Below are positions 1 through 8,869 of a DNA stretch of 39,527 nt, one piece after another. Below the pieces are notes generated by a model. The model made no database searches, was not told the origin of the DNA, and was given only the letters and a program-made list of their open reading frames with translations. Every line of letters starts with the position of its first letter. The first letter of the stretch is position 1. Both the position numbers and the translations under genes were made by a program. Source of the DNA: Micavibrio sp. (GTDB lineage: Bacteria > Pseudomonadota > Alphaproteobacteria > UBA9219); NCBI GenBank assembly GCA_020718105.1, contig DYDA01000021.1:1-39527 (forward strand). Reading direction: 5' to 3'.

Positions 1-49
1 GCGTCCTTGCGGATAAAGCAATCCCAACTCTTGAAGTGCGAGGAGTATA
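1..49. repeat. 49-bp repeat, inverted copy at the other window end
   Basis: Bases 1-49 are identical to the reverse complement of 39477-39525. Read outward, both window edges run into the same sequence. A dispersed repeat at which assembly stopped is the simplest reading. It lies just downstream of fabH. A short hairpin (TTTCC-TTC-GGAAA, 57-69) lies between it and the fabH stop codon. Confidence 0.9.
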
Positions 50-69
50 AAGACCTTTTCCTTCGGAAA

Positions 70-1047
70 TTATACGCGAACCAGCGCCGCGCCCCATGTA
101 AAGCCGCCGCCCATAGCGTTCATAAGGACAAGGTGGCCTTTTTGGATGCGGCCATCGCCCACCGCTGTTGCCAAGGCAAGGGGAATAGACGCCGCCGAGG
201 TATTGGCATGGCGATCAATCGTCATCACCACGCGCTCTTCTGGCAAATGCAGCTTTTTGGCGATGCCCTCGATAATGCGGCGGTTCGCCTGATGGGGGAC
301 GAGCCAGTCCACGGCCTCTGCCGTTAGGCCGTTGGCGGCCAAGGCCTCGTCCACAACCTCGGAAAGCCGTGTCACGGCATGGCGGAAAACCTCGCGCCCG
401 TCCATGCGTAAATAGCCAAACGTCCCCGTCGATCCAACCCCGCCATCAACAAAAAGATGGTCATACTGGCTGCCATCCGAATGAAGATGCGTTGAAAGAA
501 TGCCGCGATCCGCCACCGTGCCTGCGCCTTGCGCGGCCTGCAAAACAACCGCGCCTGCGCCATCGCCGAACAGGACGCACGTTGTGCGGTCGCTCCAATC
601 CAACAGGCGCGAAAGTGTCTCCGCGCCGATCACAAGCGCCGTTTGGGCTTGCCCCAAACGAATGAAATTATCCGCCACCGTCAGCGCATAAACAAAACCA
701 GAGCACACGGCCTGCACGTCAAACGCAAACCCGCGTGTGATGCCAAGGTTGCCTTGCACCCTTGCTGCCGTGGAAGGAAAAACATTGTCGGGCGTTGTCG
801 TCGCCACGATCACCAGATCAACCGCACCGATGTCCACGCCCGCCTGCGCAAGCGCTGCCCGCGCAGCTTGCGTTGCCAAATCCGATGTTTTTTCGTCCTT
901 GTCTGCAATGTAACGCTGGGCGATGCCTGTGCGCTGAACGATCCATTCATGCGAAGTTTCAACCCCACGCGCTGCCAAATCGTCATTGGTGACAACTGTC
1001 CTTGGCAACGCACTGCCACAGCCCAACAGAACGGAACGTGTCACCAT
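70..1047 (-). CDS. fabH: 3-oxoacyl-ACP synthase III (FabH)
   Basis: Cytoplasmic condensing enzyme that starts type II fatty acid synthesis by joining acetyl-CoA to malonyl-ACP. About 325 residues, normal for the family. The full catalytic triad is visible: Cys115 in AVCSG, His252 in VPHQANRR and Asn282 in HANTSAAS; the glycine-rich C-terminal [10 protein letters not shown] is also present. The ATG at 1047 overlaps the plsX stop as TGATG and has AAGAGG upstream; a GTG three bases earlier is an alternative start. It is the last gene of rpmF-plsX-fabH in this window; in many alphaproteobacteria ihfA follows, but here the window ends. Translational coupling to plsX is likely from the overlap. Confidence 0.97.
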   Translation of the reverse strand: MVTRSVLLGCGSALPRTVVTNDDLAARGVETSHEWIVQRTGIAQRYIADKDEKTSDLATQAARAALAQAGVDIGAVDLVIVATTTPDNVFPSTAARVQGNLGITRGFAFDVQAVCSGFVYALTVADNFIRLGQAQTALVIGAETLSRLLDWSDRTTCVLFGDGAGAVVLQAAQGAGTVADRGILSTHLHSDGSQYDHLFVDGGVGSTGTFGYLRMDGREVFRHAVTRLSEVVDEALAANGLTAEAVDWLVPHQANRRIIEGIAKKLHLPEERVVMTIDRHANTSAASIPLALATAVGDGRIQKGHLVLMNAMGGGFTWGAALVRV

Positions 1048-2144
1048 CACGAAGCCTCTTCCGTCAAGGCGATAGAATCGATGGTCACGGTGCGATCCTC
1101 GTCAGCCGAGCCATAATGCCGCGCCAATTCTTGCTTGATACGATCATTAAAGCGATGAGCGACAAGATCGTGCGCGACGCCGATGGCGTTGGCAAAGCCT
1201 TCGGGATCTGTCCCTCCATGACTTTTCACACAAACGCCTTGAAGCCCCAAAAACATCGCCCCGTTATAACGACGAGGATCAACGCGCAGACGCATTTTCT
1301 TTAAGCAGCCTCGCGCAAAGAGATAGCCTATTTTTCCCATCAGCGAACTTTGAAGCGCTTGCTTTAGCATGTGCGCCATAAACTTGGCCGTGCCCTCTGC
1401 CGCTTTTAGCGCGATGTTGCCGCTAAACCCATCCGCCACGATCACATCAACCGCGCCTTCCATGATATCGTTGCCTTCGACATAGCCTTGGAAAACACCT
1501 GGCAAGGGACGCTCGCGCAAGATAGCCGCGGCCGTTCGCACTTCGTCATGGCCTTTCATTTCCTCAACGCCAATGTTGAGAAGCCCGATAGACGGTTGCT
1601 CCACGCCCAAAACGGCATTACAGAAAATCGCGCCCATTAAGGCAAATTGCACAAGATTTTCGGCGTCGCACTCAAGGTTTGCGCCCAAATCCAGAACCAC
1701 GCATTCACCGCGCTGGGTCGGGAACACCGTCGCAATCGCGGGGCGATCAATGCCTTGCATGGTTTTTAAAACAAACTTGGCCATGGCCATCAGCGCGCCC
1801 GTATTGCCCGCCGATACGATGCTAGAGGCTTCCCCCGCCGCAACGGCATTAATCGCGAGCCGCATGGACGATTGGCGCCCCTGCCTCAACGCCAAAGAGG
1901 GTTTCATTTCTGGAGAAATACAAGAAACTGTGTGGCGAAGCTCGCATCGAGCCTCAAGCGCAGGATAACGGTTCAGGTGAGGGCGTACCTGTGCCTCATC
2001 CCCAAAGACGATAAAGGAAAGCTTGGGATAACGCTCAAGCGCAAGCGCAGCCCCCGCCATAACCATGGCCGAGCCATCGTCGCCGCCCATAGCATCCAAC
2101 GCAATGACCATGGAGGTATCAGCGAATTTTGGTGCAAGTGTCAC
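1047..2144 (-). CDS. plsX: phosphate acyltransferase PlsX
   Basis: Makes acyl-phosphate from acyl-ACP for phospholipid synthesis (PlsX/PlsY route); peripheral membrane enzyme. About 365 residues, typical length. Family signatures visible are [10 protein letters not shown] near the N-terminus, [27 protein letters not shown], and [12 protein letters not shown]. The chosen start is GTG at 2144, preceded by a G-rich GGGGGT about five bases upstream; an in-frame ATG at 2111 (just before VIALDAMGG) lacks a Shine-Dalgarno. It lies 24 bases after rpmF and overlaps fabH by one base, so the three genes look like one transcript linking ribosome protein supply with membrane lipid synthesis, as known in other bacteria. 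Confidence 0.96.
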   Translation of the reverse strand: MTLAPKFADTSMVIALDAMGGDDGSAMVMAGAALALERYPKLSFIVFGDEAQVRPHLNRYPALEARCELRHTVSCISPEMKPSLALRQGRQSSMRLAINAVAAGEASSIVSAGNTGALMAMAKFVLKTMQGIDRPAIATVFPTQRGECVVLDLGANLECDAENLVQFALMGAIFCNAVLGVEQPSIGLLNIGVEEMKGHDEVRTAAAILRERPLPGVFQGYVEGNDIMEGAVDVIVADGFSGNIALKAAEGTAKFMAHMLKQALQSSLMGKIGYLFARGCLKKMRLRVDPRRYNGAMFLGLQGVCVKSHGGTDPEGFANAIGVAHDLVAHRFNDRIKQELARHYGSADEDRTVTIDSIALTEEAS

Positions 2145-2168
2145 GGGGGACCCCCGTTACTGGATGAA

Positions 2169-2354
2169 TTAGGAAGCCGACTTCGACTTGACAACAGCGC
2201 GGCCATCATAGTGACCACAAGCCGCACAAACATGGTGTTGAAGCTTGGGTTCGCCGCAGTTCTTGCACTCAGCAACGCCAGTCGCTTCAAGGGCATGATG
2301 CGAACGACGCATATCACGAACGGACTTCGATGTTTTTCTTTTAGGAACAGCCAT
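2169..2354 (-). CDS. rpmF: 50S ribosomal protein L32
   Basis: Small zinc-ribbon protein of the large ribosomal subunit, 61 residues. It begins [20 protein letters not shown], the usual L32 N-terminus, and has the two CXXC pairs (CKNC and CAAC) that bind zinc. The longer open frame upstream (to 2414) is rejected because the conserved start is MAVPKRK. First gene of the rpmF-plsX-fabH operon. A plausible promoter lies about 60 bases upstream (2416-2443). Confidence 0.97.
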   Translation of the reverse strand: MAVPKRKTSKSVRDMRRSHHALEATGVAECKNCGEPKLQHHVCAACGHYDGRAVVKSKSAS

Positions 2355-2415
2355 AGCAAACTCACGAAAAAATAAAGCGCGCCACCGGCAATCGGTAGCT
2401 GCGCGACAAGGCAAG

Positions 2416-2443
2416 ATTTTAGGGCAAAAGCAGGAAAATGCAA
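2416..2443 (-). promoter_or_regulatory. putative sigma70-type promoter of rpmF-plsX-fabH
   Basis: On the minus strand TTGCAT (2443-2438) and TAAAAT (2421-2416) are separated by 16 bases. This would start transcription about 55 bases before rpmF. Found by eye only. Confidence 0.45.
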
Positions 2444-2612
2444 GAGAAAAGAGAAAAAGAGGGAAAAAACAAGTTAAAAGAGCAAAAACGCAGGGTTAGC
2501 GGCCTTAACGCCACAAAAAGGATAGGCTCTTCTTTTGCTTGATGAAAGTATTACGAAATTATAGAACGCGGTGGGCATTGCTCAAAACCATTAAAATGAA
2601 AGGTCATACAAA

Positions 2613-2789
2613 ATGGCAACCATGGAAAACGAAAAAGAACAACAAACACCCTTCATTCCACCAGAGCCTCAATGGAGTCCCGTAGGAATCCGTCGCGATG
2701 GCGTTTTTAGACCCAATCCTCAAGAAGCGGCGCGTCGTGAAGAAATCCGTCGTCGCTCCATGATGGAAGCCACAGGCCCTTATTTGTAA
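2613..2789 (+). CDS. hypothetical small protein, 58 residues
   Basis: Short open frame MATMENEKEQQ...EATGPYL of 58 residues. It has a good Shine-Dalgarno (AAAGG, eight bases before the ATG). Composition is coding-like: a Pro-rich central part (FIPPEPQWSPVG), then a strongly charged stretch with Arg/Glu runs (AARREEIRRRSMME). No membrane segment or signal peptide. A second ATG four codons in is possible. It is divergent from rpmF and convergent with the cold-shock gene. A weak promoter-like pair TTGCTT / ATTATA (2535-2563) lies upstream. I do not recognise the family; possibly a small conserved alphaproteobacterial protein. Confidence 0.6.
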   Translation: MATMENEKEQQTPFIPPEPQWSPVGIRRDGVFRPNPQEAARREEIRRRSMMEATGPYL

Positions 2790-2806
2790 TACGACGCGTT
2801 CTCGTC

Positions 2807-3316
2807 TTAAATAAGTTCAACCGATACGGCTTCGCGGCCTTTGGGGGATGTGTGGACGGCCATCTTAAGGCGCTGTCCTGCATTCAAGTCTGCAAGCCCA
2901 AGACGCACGACAAGGCTTTTGTGAACAAAGATATCTTTGCCGCCATCGTCAGGCGCAACGAACCCGAATCCTTTTTCAGGCTTAAACCACTTTACGGTTC
3001 CCATCATATCTTCTGTGGGGCCTGTGGGGATAGGGTGGGGCGATTGAGATTCCGGCGGAACTTCGCCTTGCCCTAGAACGGATATAATCCGAAGGATTTG
3101 GCGTCCCTTAGGCCCATCGTCCATTTCAACCAGAAGTTTTGTTCCTTCTGCAATTTGCTGAAGCCCTGCGCGAGTCAAAACAGACACATGCATGAAAGCA
3201 TCAGGCGAATTGTCAATGGGCGCGACAAAGCCAAAACCTTTTGAAAGGTTGAACCACTTTACCGTAGCTTCAACCTGAACTCCTTGATCGGGAGCCGAGA
3301 AATCACAAGATGACAA
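2807..3316 (-). CDS. tandem cold-shock domain protein
   Basis: Single-stranded nucleic acid binding protein, probably an RNA chaperone in the cytoplasm. 169 residues with two complete cold-shock domains, about residues 13-83 and 103-169. Each has the RNP1 core KGFGFV and an RNP2-like motif (DAFMHVS and DIFVHKS). A proline-rich linker (EVPPESQSPHPIPTGP) joins them. Double-domain Csp proteins are common in alphaproteobacteria and are often induced in stationary phase rather than by cold. The start is a TTG at 3316: an in-frame stop lies four codons upstream and GAGG sits about seven bases before the TTG. It is monocistronic, between two plus-strand genes. Confidence 0.93.
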   Translation of the reverse strand: MSSCDFSAPDQGVQVEATVKWFNLSKGFGFVAPIDNSPDAFMHVSVLTRAGLQQIAEGTKLLVEMDDGPKGRQILRIISVLGQGEVPPESQSPHPIPTGPTEDMMGTVKWFKPEKGFGFVAPDDGGKDIFVHKSLVVRLGLADLNAGQRLKMAVHTSPKGREAVSVELI

Positions 3317-3486
3317 CGGATGACCTCACGCAAGTAAAGTAAAACAAAAAGTAGGCCATTATTATCCGTTTTCTTCGTTTAAACAATGGGGATTCTTGAA
3401 AAGGGCATCGGCGGGCTTAACATTCAGCATTTATTAGGTTTCTTATCATAAAATAGGGGTGTCATTGATAAAGGTGCAAGGACGCC

Positions 3487-4356
3487 ATGACAAAGAAAAC
3501 AACAGGAAAGTTGCTGAAATTCCGTGCCTTTTTGGCGCGTGGCGGCTTTTTTGTGCTTTGCTGTGCGTTTGTGGCGCTGTTTTCTTTTTCTGGCAAGGTG
3601 GCTCAAGCCCAATCGCAAGACCCTTTTGCCTTTGGCGCGAAGTGGGTTGATCTGGACGCTTTCGAAGAAAATCAGAAAAAGGAAGAAGAGGAAGCGGCGC
3701 GTCCCATCGTTGAAGAAACGAAGCCGCCCCAGTTGGCTTCCTCTGCCGTGCCAGCGAAAGCCGAGCCTGTGCGCCCTTTGAATCTGCCGTCCTTACCGAC
3801 GATGACAAGCGATCATGGTCTTTTTGTGGAATCAACGGAAGAGGAGCGGGCGCGTTTTTGGAACGTCGCGCAAAATCATGATTGGAAAAGCATAGAAACG
3901 GCTGAGCAGGAATCTGTTATTGCGGCTAATGTCGAACAGCTGATTAACATTTTGGGGCGTGATCCGTTTAAGGTGCGCTATGCTTCGCTGCCCAGTCCTT
4001 CCATTCAATCCATGCTGGCTTCGCGTGTTTCTACGGCTATCCTTGATCGTGAAGCGAAGGTGCGTAAGGCCGAAAAAGAGGCCGCCGCCAAACCTGTTAT
4101 GGCGCAAAAGAAGATCGATCCCGCCGTGCAAAAAGAAACGAACCAAGCCTGTGAGGCTTTTGCTGATTATCGTCGTCGTCAGCTTGAGGCCATGGAAAAC
4201 GACCGCAAGACTTTGGCCGCTTTGCAATCGGCGCTGACCGAAATGGGGTTGTCAAAAGACTTGAACTTTATGACGAAAACAAGCGGCGTTTTGGCTTCTC
4301 AAATGCAAGAAGCGGCGACGCAAAAGGGCGAAACACTCACCACGCCGATTCCTTAG
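3487..4356 (+). CDS. hypothetical exported protein
   Basis: 289 residues. The N-terminus has a basic stretch (KLLKFRAFLARGG), a hydrophobic core (FFVLCCAFVALFSF) and a likely signal peptidase site after AQA near residue 41. The mature part begins with an acidic coiled segment rich in Glu and Lys, then a proline-rich region, then helical Ala/Lys/Glu-rich sequence with one late Cys (NQACEAF). ATG has AAGGA five bases upstream. The stop codon overlaps that of the convergent gene downstream. I do not recognise a family; a periplasmic, mostly helical protein is the most that can be said. Confidence 0.72.
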   Translation: MTKKTTGKLLKFRAFLARGGFFVLCCAFVALFSFSGKVAQAQSQDPFAFGAKWVDLDAFEENQKKEEEEAARPIVEETKPPQLASSAVPAKAEPVRPLNLPSLPTMTSDHGLFVESTEEERARFWNVAQNHDWKSIETAEQESVIAANVEQLINILGRDPFKVRYASLPSPSIQSMLASRVSTAILDREAKVRKAEKEAAAKPVMAQKKIDPAVQKETNQACEAFADYRRRQLEAMENDRKTLAALQSALTEMGLSKDLNFMTKTSGVLASQMQEAATQKGETLTTPIP

Positions 4357-5270
4357 CCGCGCTGCGCTTTGCGTTCGTCAATGGCGCGGTGCATGGCCTC
4401 GAAAAAGGCCGCATGCGAGTCTTTCAATCCCCAAGGGTCTTTCGTAAAAAACGTCTCAAGCCGCTCAAACGATTTGGCGTCAATGCCGCCCGCGTTAAAC
4501 AAAGTGGGCTTGTCCATCAGATAGGCTGCCGCCCATTCTGGCGCGCCCTTAAAGAACAGGCGAATTTCTTCCAGCGTTTTGGCGTCGATCAAGCCGTCTG
4601 CTTGCGATTGTTCGAAAAAGCCTGTGTCGATGGTATTCAGCGTCACGACCTTTTGCCCATTGGCTTTCAGGCGATCCGTGCCGACGTTGCCGCGCACATT
4701 GACGGAGACGGTTCCGACGCAGGCCAGTCCTGCCTTTTCAAGGATGGGCAGCCACGCATCGAAATAGCTGGCGGCGTTGTTGATCAGGTCGGCGACATGA
4801 AGCGCGACCTCGCCCATGGCCAGAGGCTTCTCACAGTAAAAATCGCCGTTTTTGAACAGATAAACGTGACGAAGGCCCATCAGTTTGGCCATCGGGATGG
4901 AAAACAGCCAATCGCGCCGCTCTCCGCCCGAAATTATTGAAAACGAATCGTTAGGGAACGACTCTTTCGTCTTGGCCACCATTGTTTCAATAATGTTTTG
5001 AAAGGTTGCATCGGCGTTAAACGCGTCCATGATCATCGTCTCTAGTTTTTGCGCACGCTGGGCCGCCGTCGGCGTTTGTGCCACAATCGCCGTGATTTGC
5101 TTAAGCAGAGAGGCGGAGAGGTCCTTGCCGATCACAAGCTCAGTATTCACATAAAATGGCCCTGGAACGCTGGCGGCATACCAGAAGATGGGGCCTGTCT
5201 CGTGGTTCCAGATGGAGACGGCCTTGGTGTCGTGAATACGTTTGAGCATGGCAGCGGGGGATAGGATCAT
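4353..5270 (-). CDS. phosphoribosyltransferase-like protein (OPRT-related)
   Basis: 305 residues. The layout recalls orotate phosphoribosyltransferase: PGPFYVNTE near the N-terminus, SIISGGERRDWLFSIPMA as the hood/phosphate-binding region, and GLRHVYLFKNG as the following strand. The position where the PRPP signature (two acidic residues followed by TTGGS-like) should lie reads ALHVADLINNAASY, so the acidic pair and the Thr/Gly loop are not conserved. It may therefore be a divergent or catalytically altered relative. ATG at 5270 has AGAGG nine bases upstream. Its stop overlaps the stop of the convergent exported-protein gene. No pyrimidine genes are nearby. Assignment is by motif resemblance only. 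Confidence 0.55.
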   Translation of the reverse strand: MILSPAAMLKRIHDTKAVSIWNHETGPIFWYAASVPGPFYVNTELVIGKDLSASLLKQITAIVAQTPTAAQRAQKLETMIMDAFNADATFQNIIETMVAKTKESFPNDSFSIISGGERRDWLFSIPMAKLMGLRHVYLFKNGDFYCEKPLAMGEVALHVADLINNAASYFDAWLPILEKAGLACVGTVSVNVRGNVGTDRLKANGQKVVTLNTIDTGFFEQSQADGLIDAKTLEEIRLFFKGAPEWAAAYLMDKPTLFNAGGIDAKSFERLETFFTKDPWGLKDSHAAFFEAMHRAIDERKAQRG

Positions 5271-5615
5271 GGGAAAAAGCCTCTTTCGATTCTTGTTCTG
5301 AAAAACACCCTACCATGAAAGGATAACGGCTTTGAATCAACAGAAAAACATGACTTTATAGACAAGATGAATTAAGTTTAGGCTGTAAGGTCGTTTTCGC
5401 TGAAATAGAATCACCCTCCCCCTGCGGGAGGGTCGAAATTGCACAGCAATTTCGGGGAGGGGTTTGATGAGCCCGACGGGCAAGATAACCCCTCACCTGC
5501 GAAAACTAAGGACTTACTATGTAAGTCCAAGTTTTCGCTTCCTCTCCCGCAAGGGGAGAGGGTTTTCTATTTTGCGAAAAAGAGCCTTGAAGCGTTTTCT
5601 TTTACGGTAAGACTT
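5271..5615. other. 345-bp non-coding gap with a repeat block
   Basis: This gap separates two divergent genes. Its middle is the palindromic repeat block at 5411-5563. An open frame running in from 5439 is in frame with ldcA but translates the repeat and is not considered coding. No clear promoter was identified for either neighbour. Confidence 0.7.
5411..5563. repeat. composite palindromic repeat block (CCTCTCCC family)
   Basis: Four nested or adjacent hairpins: CCCTCCCCCTGCGGGAGGG at about 5413-5431; CGAAATTGC-ACA-GCAATTTCG just after; a long near-perfect hairpin at 5499-5538 (arms GCGAAAACT..GGACTTAC and its complement); and CCTCTCCCGCAAGGGGAGAGG near 5541-5561. The outer C-rich and G-rich arms also pair across the block. 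Related G/C-rich arms occur in the 164-bp element at 23609-23772. Confidence 0.8.
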
Positions 5616-6566
5616 ATGATTCAGTCCTTTTTTCCACCGCTTCTTCCCCCTCAAGGCAAGGTCGGCATCGTCGCGCCTAGTCGGTGGCCAAGTCAGATTA
5701 TGCTGGATCATTTGGTCGAGGCGGTTGAGGCGAGTGGCTATCAGGTTGTCGTTCACAAACAATGCTCTTTAAAGAACGGAACGCTGGCGGGTAGCGATGC
5801 GGAGCGGGCGCAAGCTTTGATGGACATGTTCGTTGATCCTTCGATTAAGGCTATCTTGTGCGCACGTGGGGGCAGCGGCGCGATGATGGTGATTGATCGC
5901 CTCGATTATGATCTTATTCGTCAAAACCCTAAGCCAATTGTCGGGGTGTCCGATTTGACGGCTCTTTTACAGGCCATCACAAACCAAACGGGTATGGTGA
6001 CTTTTCATGGGCCCGTTGGCTATAATTTTCTTCCGTCAGAGTATGAGCTTGACACGCACGAACATCTTTTTTCCATGATTGGAGAGGGCTTGGCCACGCG
6101 GCAGCTTTCTTTGCCCTTGATTGAGGTTGAGCGTGCGGGCACGGCGCAAGGGCGGTTGGTCGGGGGCAACATGTGTTTGCTTGAGGCCCTGATTGGTACG
6201 CCCTATGACTGGGCGGGAGACGGCGCTATTTTATTTATTGAAGAAGTGAATGAGCCTTTGTACCGTATCGAACGGATGCTGGCTCATTTTCGTCTTGCCG
6301 GAAAGTTTAAGGGCGTTCGTGCCGTTTTGGTGGGCGAGATGGTGGGAATTCCCGAAGAAATACCAGAAAAAATGGAAAACGGTGATGTGCCCTATGGCCG
6401 CACGCTTAAACAAATCATGCTCAAACATCTTCCGCCGGACATCCCCTTGGCGTTTAACGTGCCGTGCGGGCATGGGCGGCATTTGATGACGTTCCCTGTT
6501 GGCGCGTCTGTGTCTTTGACCTTGAAGCAAGGGCAAAGCGTTATGGAGGTGACCTCTTGCAGCTGA
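5616..6566 (+). CDS. ldcA: LD-carboxypeptidase, peptidase family S66
   Basis: Serine peptidase that removes the terminal D-Ala from tetrapeptide stems of peptidoglycan during recycling; cytoplasmic in the known enzymes. 316 residues. Catalytic residues are recognisable: nucleophile Ser112 in GVSDLTALL, Glu209/Glu210 in FIEEVNEPLYRIERM, and His286 in PCGHGRH. ARGGSGAM matches the family GG motif. Start chosen at the ATG 5616 (MIQSFFPP), because the upstream in-frame sequence is repeat DNA and LdcA proteins begin near VGIVAPS; the Shine-Dalgarno is weak. Its end overlaps the next gene by ten bases, so translation is probably coupled. Confidence 0.92.
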   Translation: MIQSFFPPLLPPQGKVGIVAPSRWPSQIMLDHLVEAVEASGYQVVVHKQCSLKNGTLAGSDAERAQALMDMFVDPSIKAILCARGGSGAMMVIDRLDYDLIRQNPKPIVGVSDLTALLQAITNQTGMVTFHGPVGYNFLPSEYELDTHEHLFSMIGEGLATRQLSLPLIEVERAGTAQGRLVGGNMCLLEALIGTPYDWAGDGAILFIEEVNEPLYRIERMLAHFRLAGKFKGVRAVLVGEMVGIPEEIPEKMENGDVPYGRTLKQIMLKHLPPDIPLAFNVPCGHGRHLMTFPVGASVSLTLKQGQSVMEVTSCS

Positions 6567-7819
6567 TCAAAATCGATCAAACGCTTCTTGACGAAATGGT
6601 GCAAAAACACACCATGTTCCGCGCGGCGCGAATGGGCGGGATGCGTGCTATTTTGGCGTATCACGATTTGTCGGGGCTTAATCTGGCGGGGCATGATCTC
6701 TCGCACGCTGATTTCACGGGCGCGATGCTGTGTCAAACCGACTTGCGTGATACAAAGCTGGATTATGCCAATTTGTTCAGCGCCGATGTGCGCCTTGCCC
6801 AGATGCAAGGCTCTAGCCTTGTGCGTGCCGATTTGCGCGGCATTTGCATGCGCGGCGCTCAATTGGTTGGCGCGGATATGACGGATGTGGATCTGCGCGA
6901 AGGCACGATAACGACGCGTGAGGGCGTGCAGATGATCCCCGGAACCAGCGCCTTGCCCATGGCGGGCAATGGTATGGCGGATTTAAGCGGCGCGAACCTT
7001 TCCCGCGCCAAGTTGTCGGGTGCGATTGCCAACAATTGTGATTTCAGCGATGCGACGATGCGCGGATGCAAAATTGTTCGCGCCAATTTGCAAGGCGTCA
7101 ATATGGCGGGCGTTGATCTGCAAGATGCGGATTTAAGCATGTGCGATGTGAAGGGTGCGAACCTACGCGGCGCGATTTTGATCAACGTGACGACCAATGC
7201 GACCAAGCTGGACGAAGCTTTTACCGAAGGGGCGCTGACCGAAGCGCCGATGGGACCGACGGCTAAGGACTTGCCGGAATCGTTGGCGGATTGTTTGCGT
7301 CAGCATATGATCTGGCTTGGCAGTGATGGTAGAAACGGGCGGCGGCTTGAGATTGATTATTTCGATTTGCGCCGTTCTCCGTCCATGGCAAGGGCGTGCC
7401 TAAGCATGATGCGTGGGCGCGGCGCGACGCTGTATGGCCTTGATTTCTCGGACGCGCAAATGCAGGTGGCCGATATGTGCGAGGCGGATTTGCGCCACGT
7501 CAATTTTGCCCGTGCTGATTTGCGCGGCAGCGATTTTTCAGGCGCGAATTTTTGCAACGCGACCTTGCAAAGCACGCAGTTGCAACCCTTAGAGGTGAGC
7601 GCAAACCGTGTGGTTGTGACAAACCTTAGCGGCGCGTTTTTGCGCTATGCTAATTTATCTGAATCGAACTTAAAACAGGTGAATTTTAGCAGCGCGGATT
7701 TGACGAACGCGAATTTCCTTGGTAGCGATTTGACGGATGCGGTGTTTACGGATGCCAAGATGGCTGGCGCGCGCCTTTCCCCAGCGCAGCAAAAACAAGT
7801 CAACAAAACGATCAAATAA
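6557..7819 (+). CDS. pentapeptide-repeat protein
   Basis: 420 residues, mostly A(D/N)LXX repeats predicted to form a right-handed quadrilateral beta helix. There are two repeat blocks: roughly residues 25-210 (with a loop GVQMIPGTSALPMAG) and 285-405. Between them is a non-repeat helical segment (DLPESLADCLRQHMIWL). Start: TTG at 6557 with a strong GGAGGT six bases before it, inside the end of ldcA; the first ATG is several codons later and has no such site. The function of such proteins is diverse. Position between a cell-wall peptidase and a glycosyltransferase gives only a weak hint of envelope work. No transmembrane segment seen. Confidence 0.88.
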   Translation: MQLIKIDQTLLDEMVQKHTMFRAARMGGMRAILAYHDLSGLNLAGHDLSHADFTGAMLCQTDLRDTKLDYANLFSADVRLAQMQGSSLVRADLRGICMRGAQLVGADMTDVDLREGTITTREGVQMIPGTSALPMAGNGMADLSGANLSRAKLSGAIANNCDFSDATMRGCKIVRANLQGVNMAGVDLQDADLSMCDVKGANLRGAILINVTTNATKLDEAFTEGALTEAPMGPTAKDLPESLADCLRQHMIWLGSDGRNGRRLEIDYFDLRRSPSMARACLSMMRGRGATLYGLDFSDAQMQVADMCEADLRHVNFARADLRGSDFSGANFCNATLQSTQLQPLEVSANRVVVTNLSGAFLRYANLSESNLKQVNFSSADLTNANFLGSDLTDAVFTDAKMAGARLSPAQQKQVNKTIK

Positions 7820-7834
7820 AAGAAAGAACCAATC

Positions 7835-8869
7835 ATGGCGCGGATCGCTTTTCTTGACGACAGCTTCCCCTTTACGGGCGCGTCTTTGCGCGAAGGCCCT
7901 TTGGGTGGCATTCAAACGGCGACGGTGATGCTGGCGCAGACGCTGGCGGCGCGAGGCCATCGCGTTGCCGTTCATGGCATGGTGGCAGCGGATGAAAAAG
8001 TGAACGGCGTTTTATATCGCCCTCTCTTCACACCGTGGGGGGAACATTATGATTTGCTGATTGCCAATTGCGTGGCCAAGTTGTTTGCCCACGCGCAGGG
8101 GCACAGGCGTGCCCTGTGGCTGCATGGTCCTGCGCGTTACATGCGCAAGCCGCGCCATTTGTTGCCCTATCTGCGCTTTCACCCCTCGTTGGTTTTTCTG
8201 GGTGATTACCATCGCGCAACGTGGCCGCACTGGATCCCGCCTTTTAATCCCGCGCTGATACCGCATGGCGTGGGGGAGCCTTTTACTTCAACGCCTGCGC
8301 TGGCTGCGCCGCCTGCGCCATCCGCGCTTTTTCTGTCCAACCCGCGCCGCCACCTTGATTGGGTTTTGGACGTGTGGGCGCGATTCATTCATCCCGCCAT
8401 GCCGCAAGCAAAGCTTCATGTCTATGCGGGGCGCAGCAACTATGGCTTGCGCAAGGACGATAAGCTTGAAAAAGCGTTGGCGCATGCCGAGGGTTATGCG
8501 TCCATGGGCGTCGTGTTGCACGATCCTTTGCCCAAAGAGGCTTTGGCGGGGGCTATGCAAAACAGTCGCGTGATGCTTTATCGCGGCGATGAGGGCGAGA
8601 CGTTTTGCTTTGCGGCAGCGGAAGCGCAAGCGGCGGGCTTGCCGCTGGTGACGGCTGGTCTTGGATCGCTTTGTGAGCGCGTGATCGATGGACAGACGGG
8701 CTTTATCCGGCAAAACCCTGAAGCCTTCGCGCAGGCTGCTTTGCGGCTTTTGCAGGACGACTTGTTGTGGAAGGAACAGCACGCCGCCGCGCAAGCCACC
8801 CGCGCTGCGTTGTCGTGGGAGGCCGTGGCTGCCGCATGGGAAGAGCGTTTCGGGTTGGAGCGTCCATGA
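7835..8869 (+). CDS. glycosyltransferase, GT4-like (GT-B fold)
   Basis: 344 residues. N-terminal GT4 pattern: MARIAFLDDSFPF followed by GPLGGIQTATVMLAQTLAAR, the glycine loop and helix of the acceptor domain. The C-terminal domain has GETFCFAAAEAQAAGLPLV, an EX7E-type nucleotide-sugar motif, then ERVIDGQTGFI. This fits a retaining transferase using a nucleotide-sugar donor. The acceptor cannot be told. The gene starts 15 bases after the pentapeptide gene and ends in an ATGA overlap with mutL, so it is part of the same transcript. Confidence 0.88.
   Translation: MARIAFLDDSFPFTGASLREGPLGGIQTATVMLAQTLAARGHRVAVHGMVAADEKVNGVLYRPLFTPWGEHYDLLIANCVAKLFAHAQGHRRALWLHGPARYMRKPRHLLPYLRFHPSLVFLGDYHRATWPHWIPPFNPALIPHGVGEPFTSTPALAAPPAPSALFLSNPRRHLDWVLDVWARFIHPAMPQAKLHVYAGRSNYGLRKDDKLEKALAHAEGYASMGVVLHDPLPKEALAGAMQNSRVMLYRGDEGETFCFAAAEAQAAGLPLVTAGLGSLCERVIDGQTGFIRQNPEAFAQAALRLLQDDLLWKEQHAAAQATRAALSWEAVAAAWEERFGLERP

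Noticed and set aside
529-1116. 195-codon plus-strand frame opposite fabH
   Set aside because: Shadow of fabH and the end of plsX; no sensible protein.
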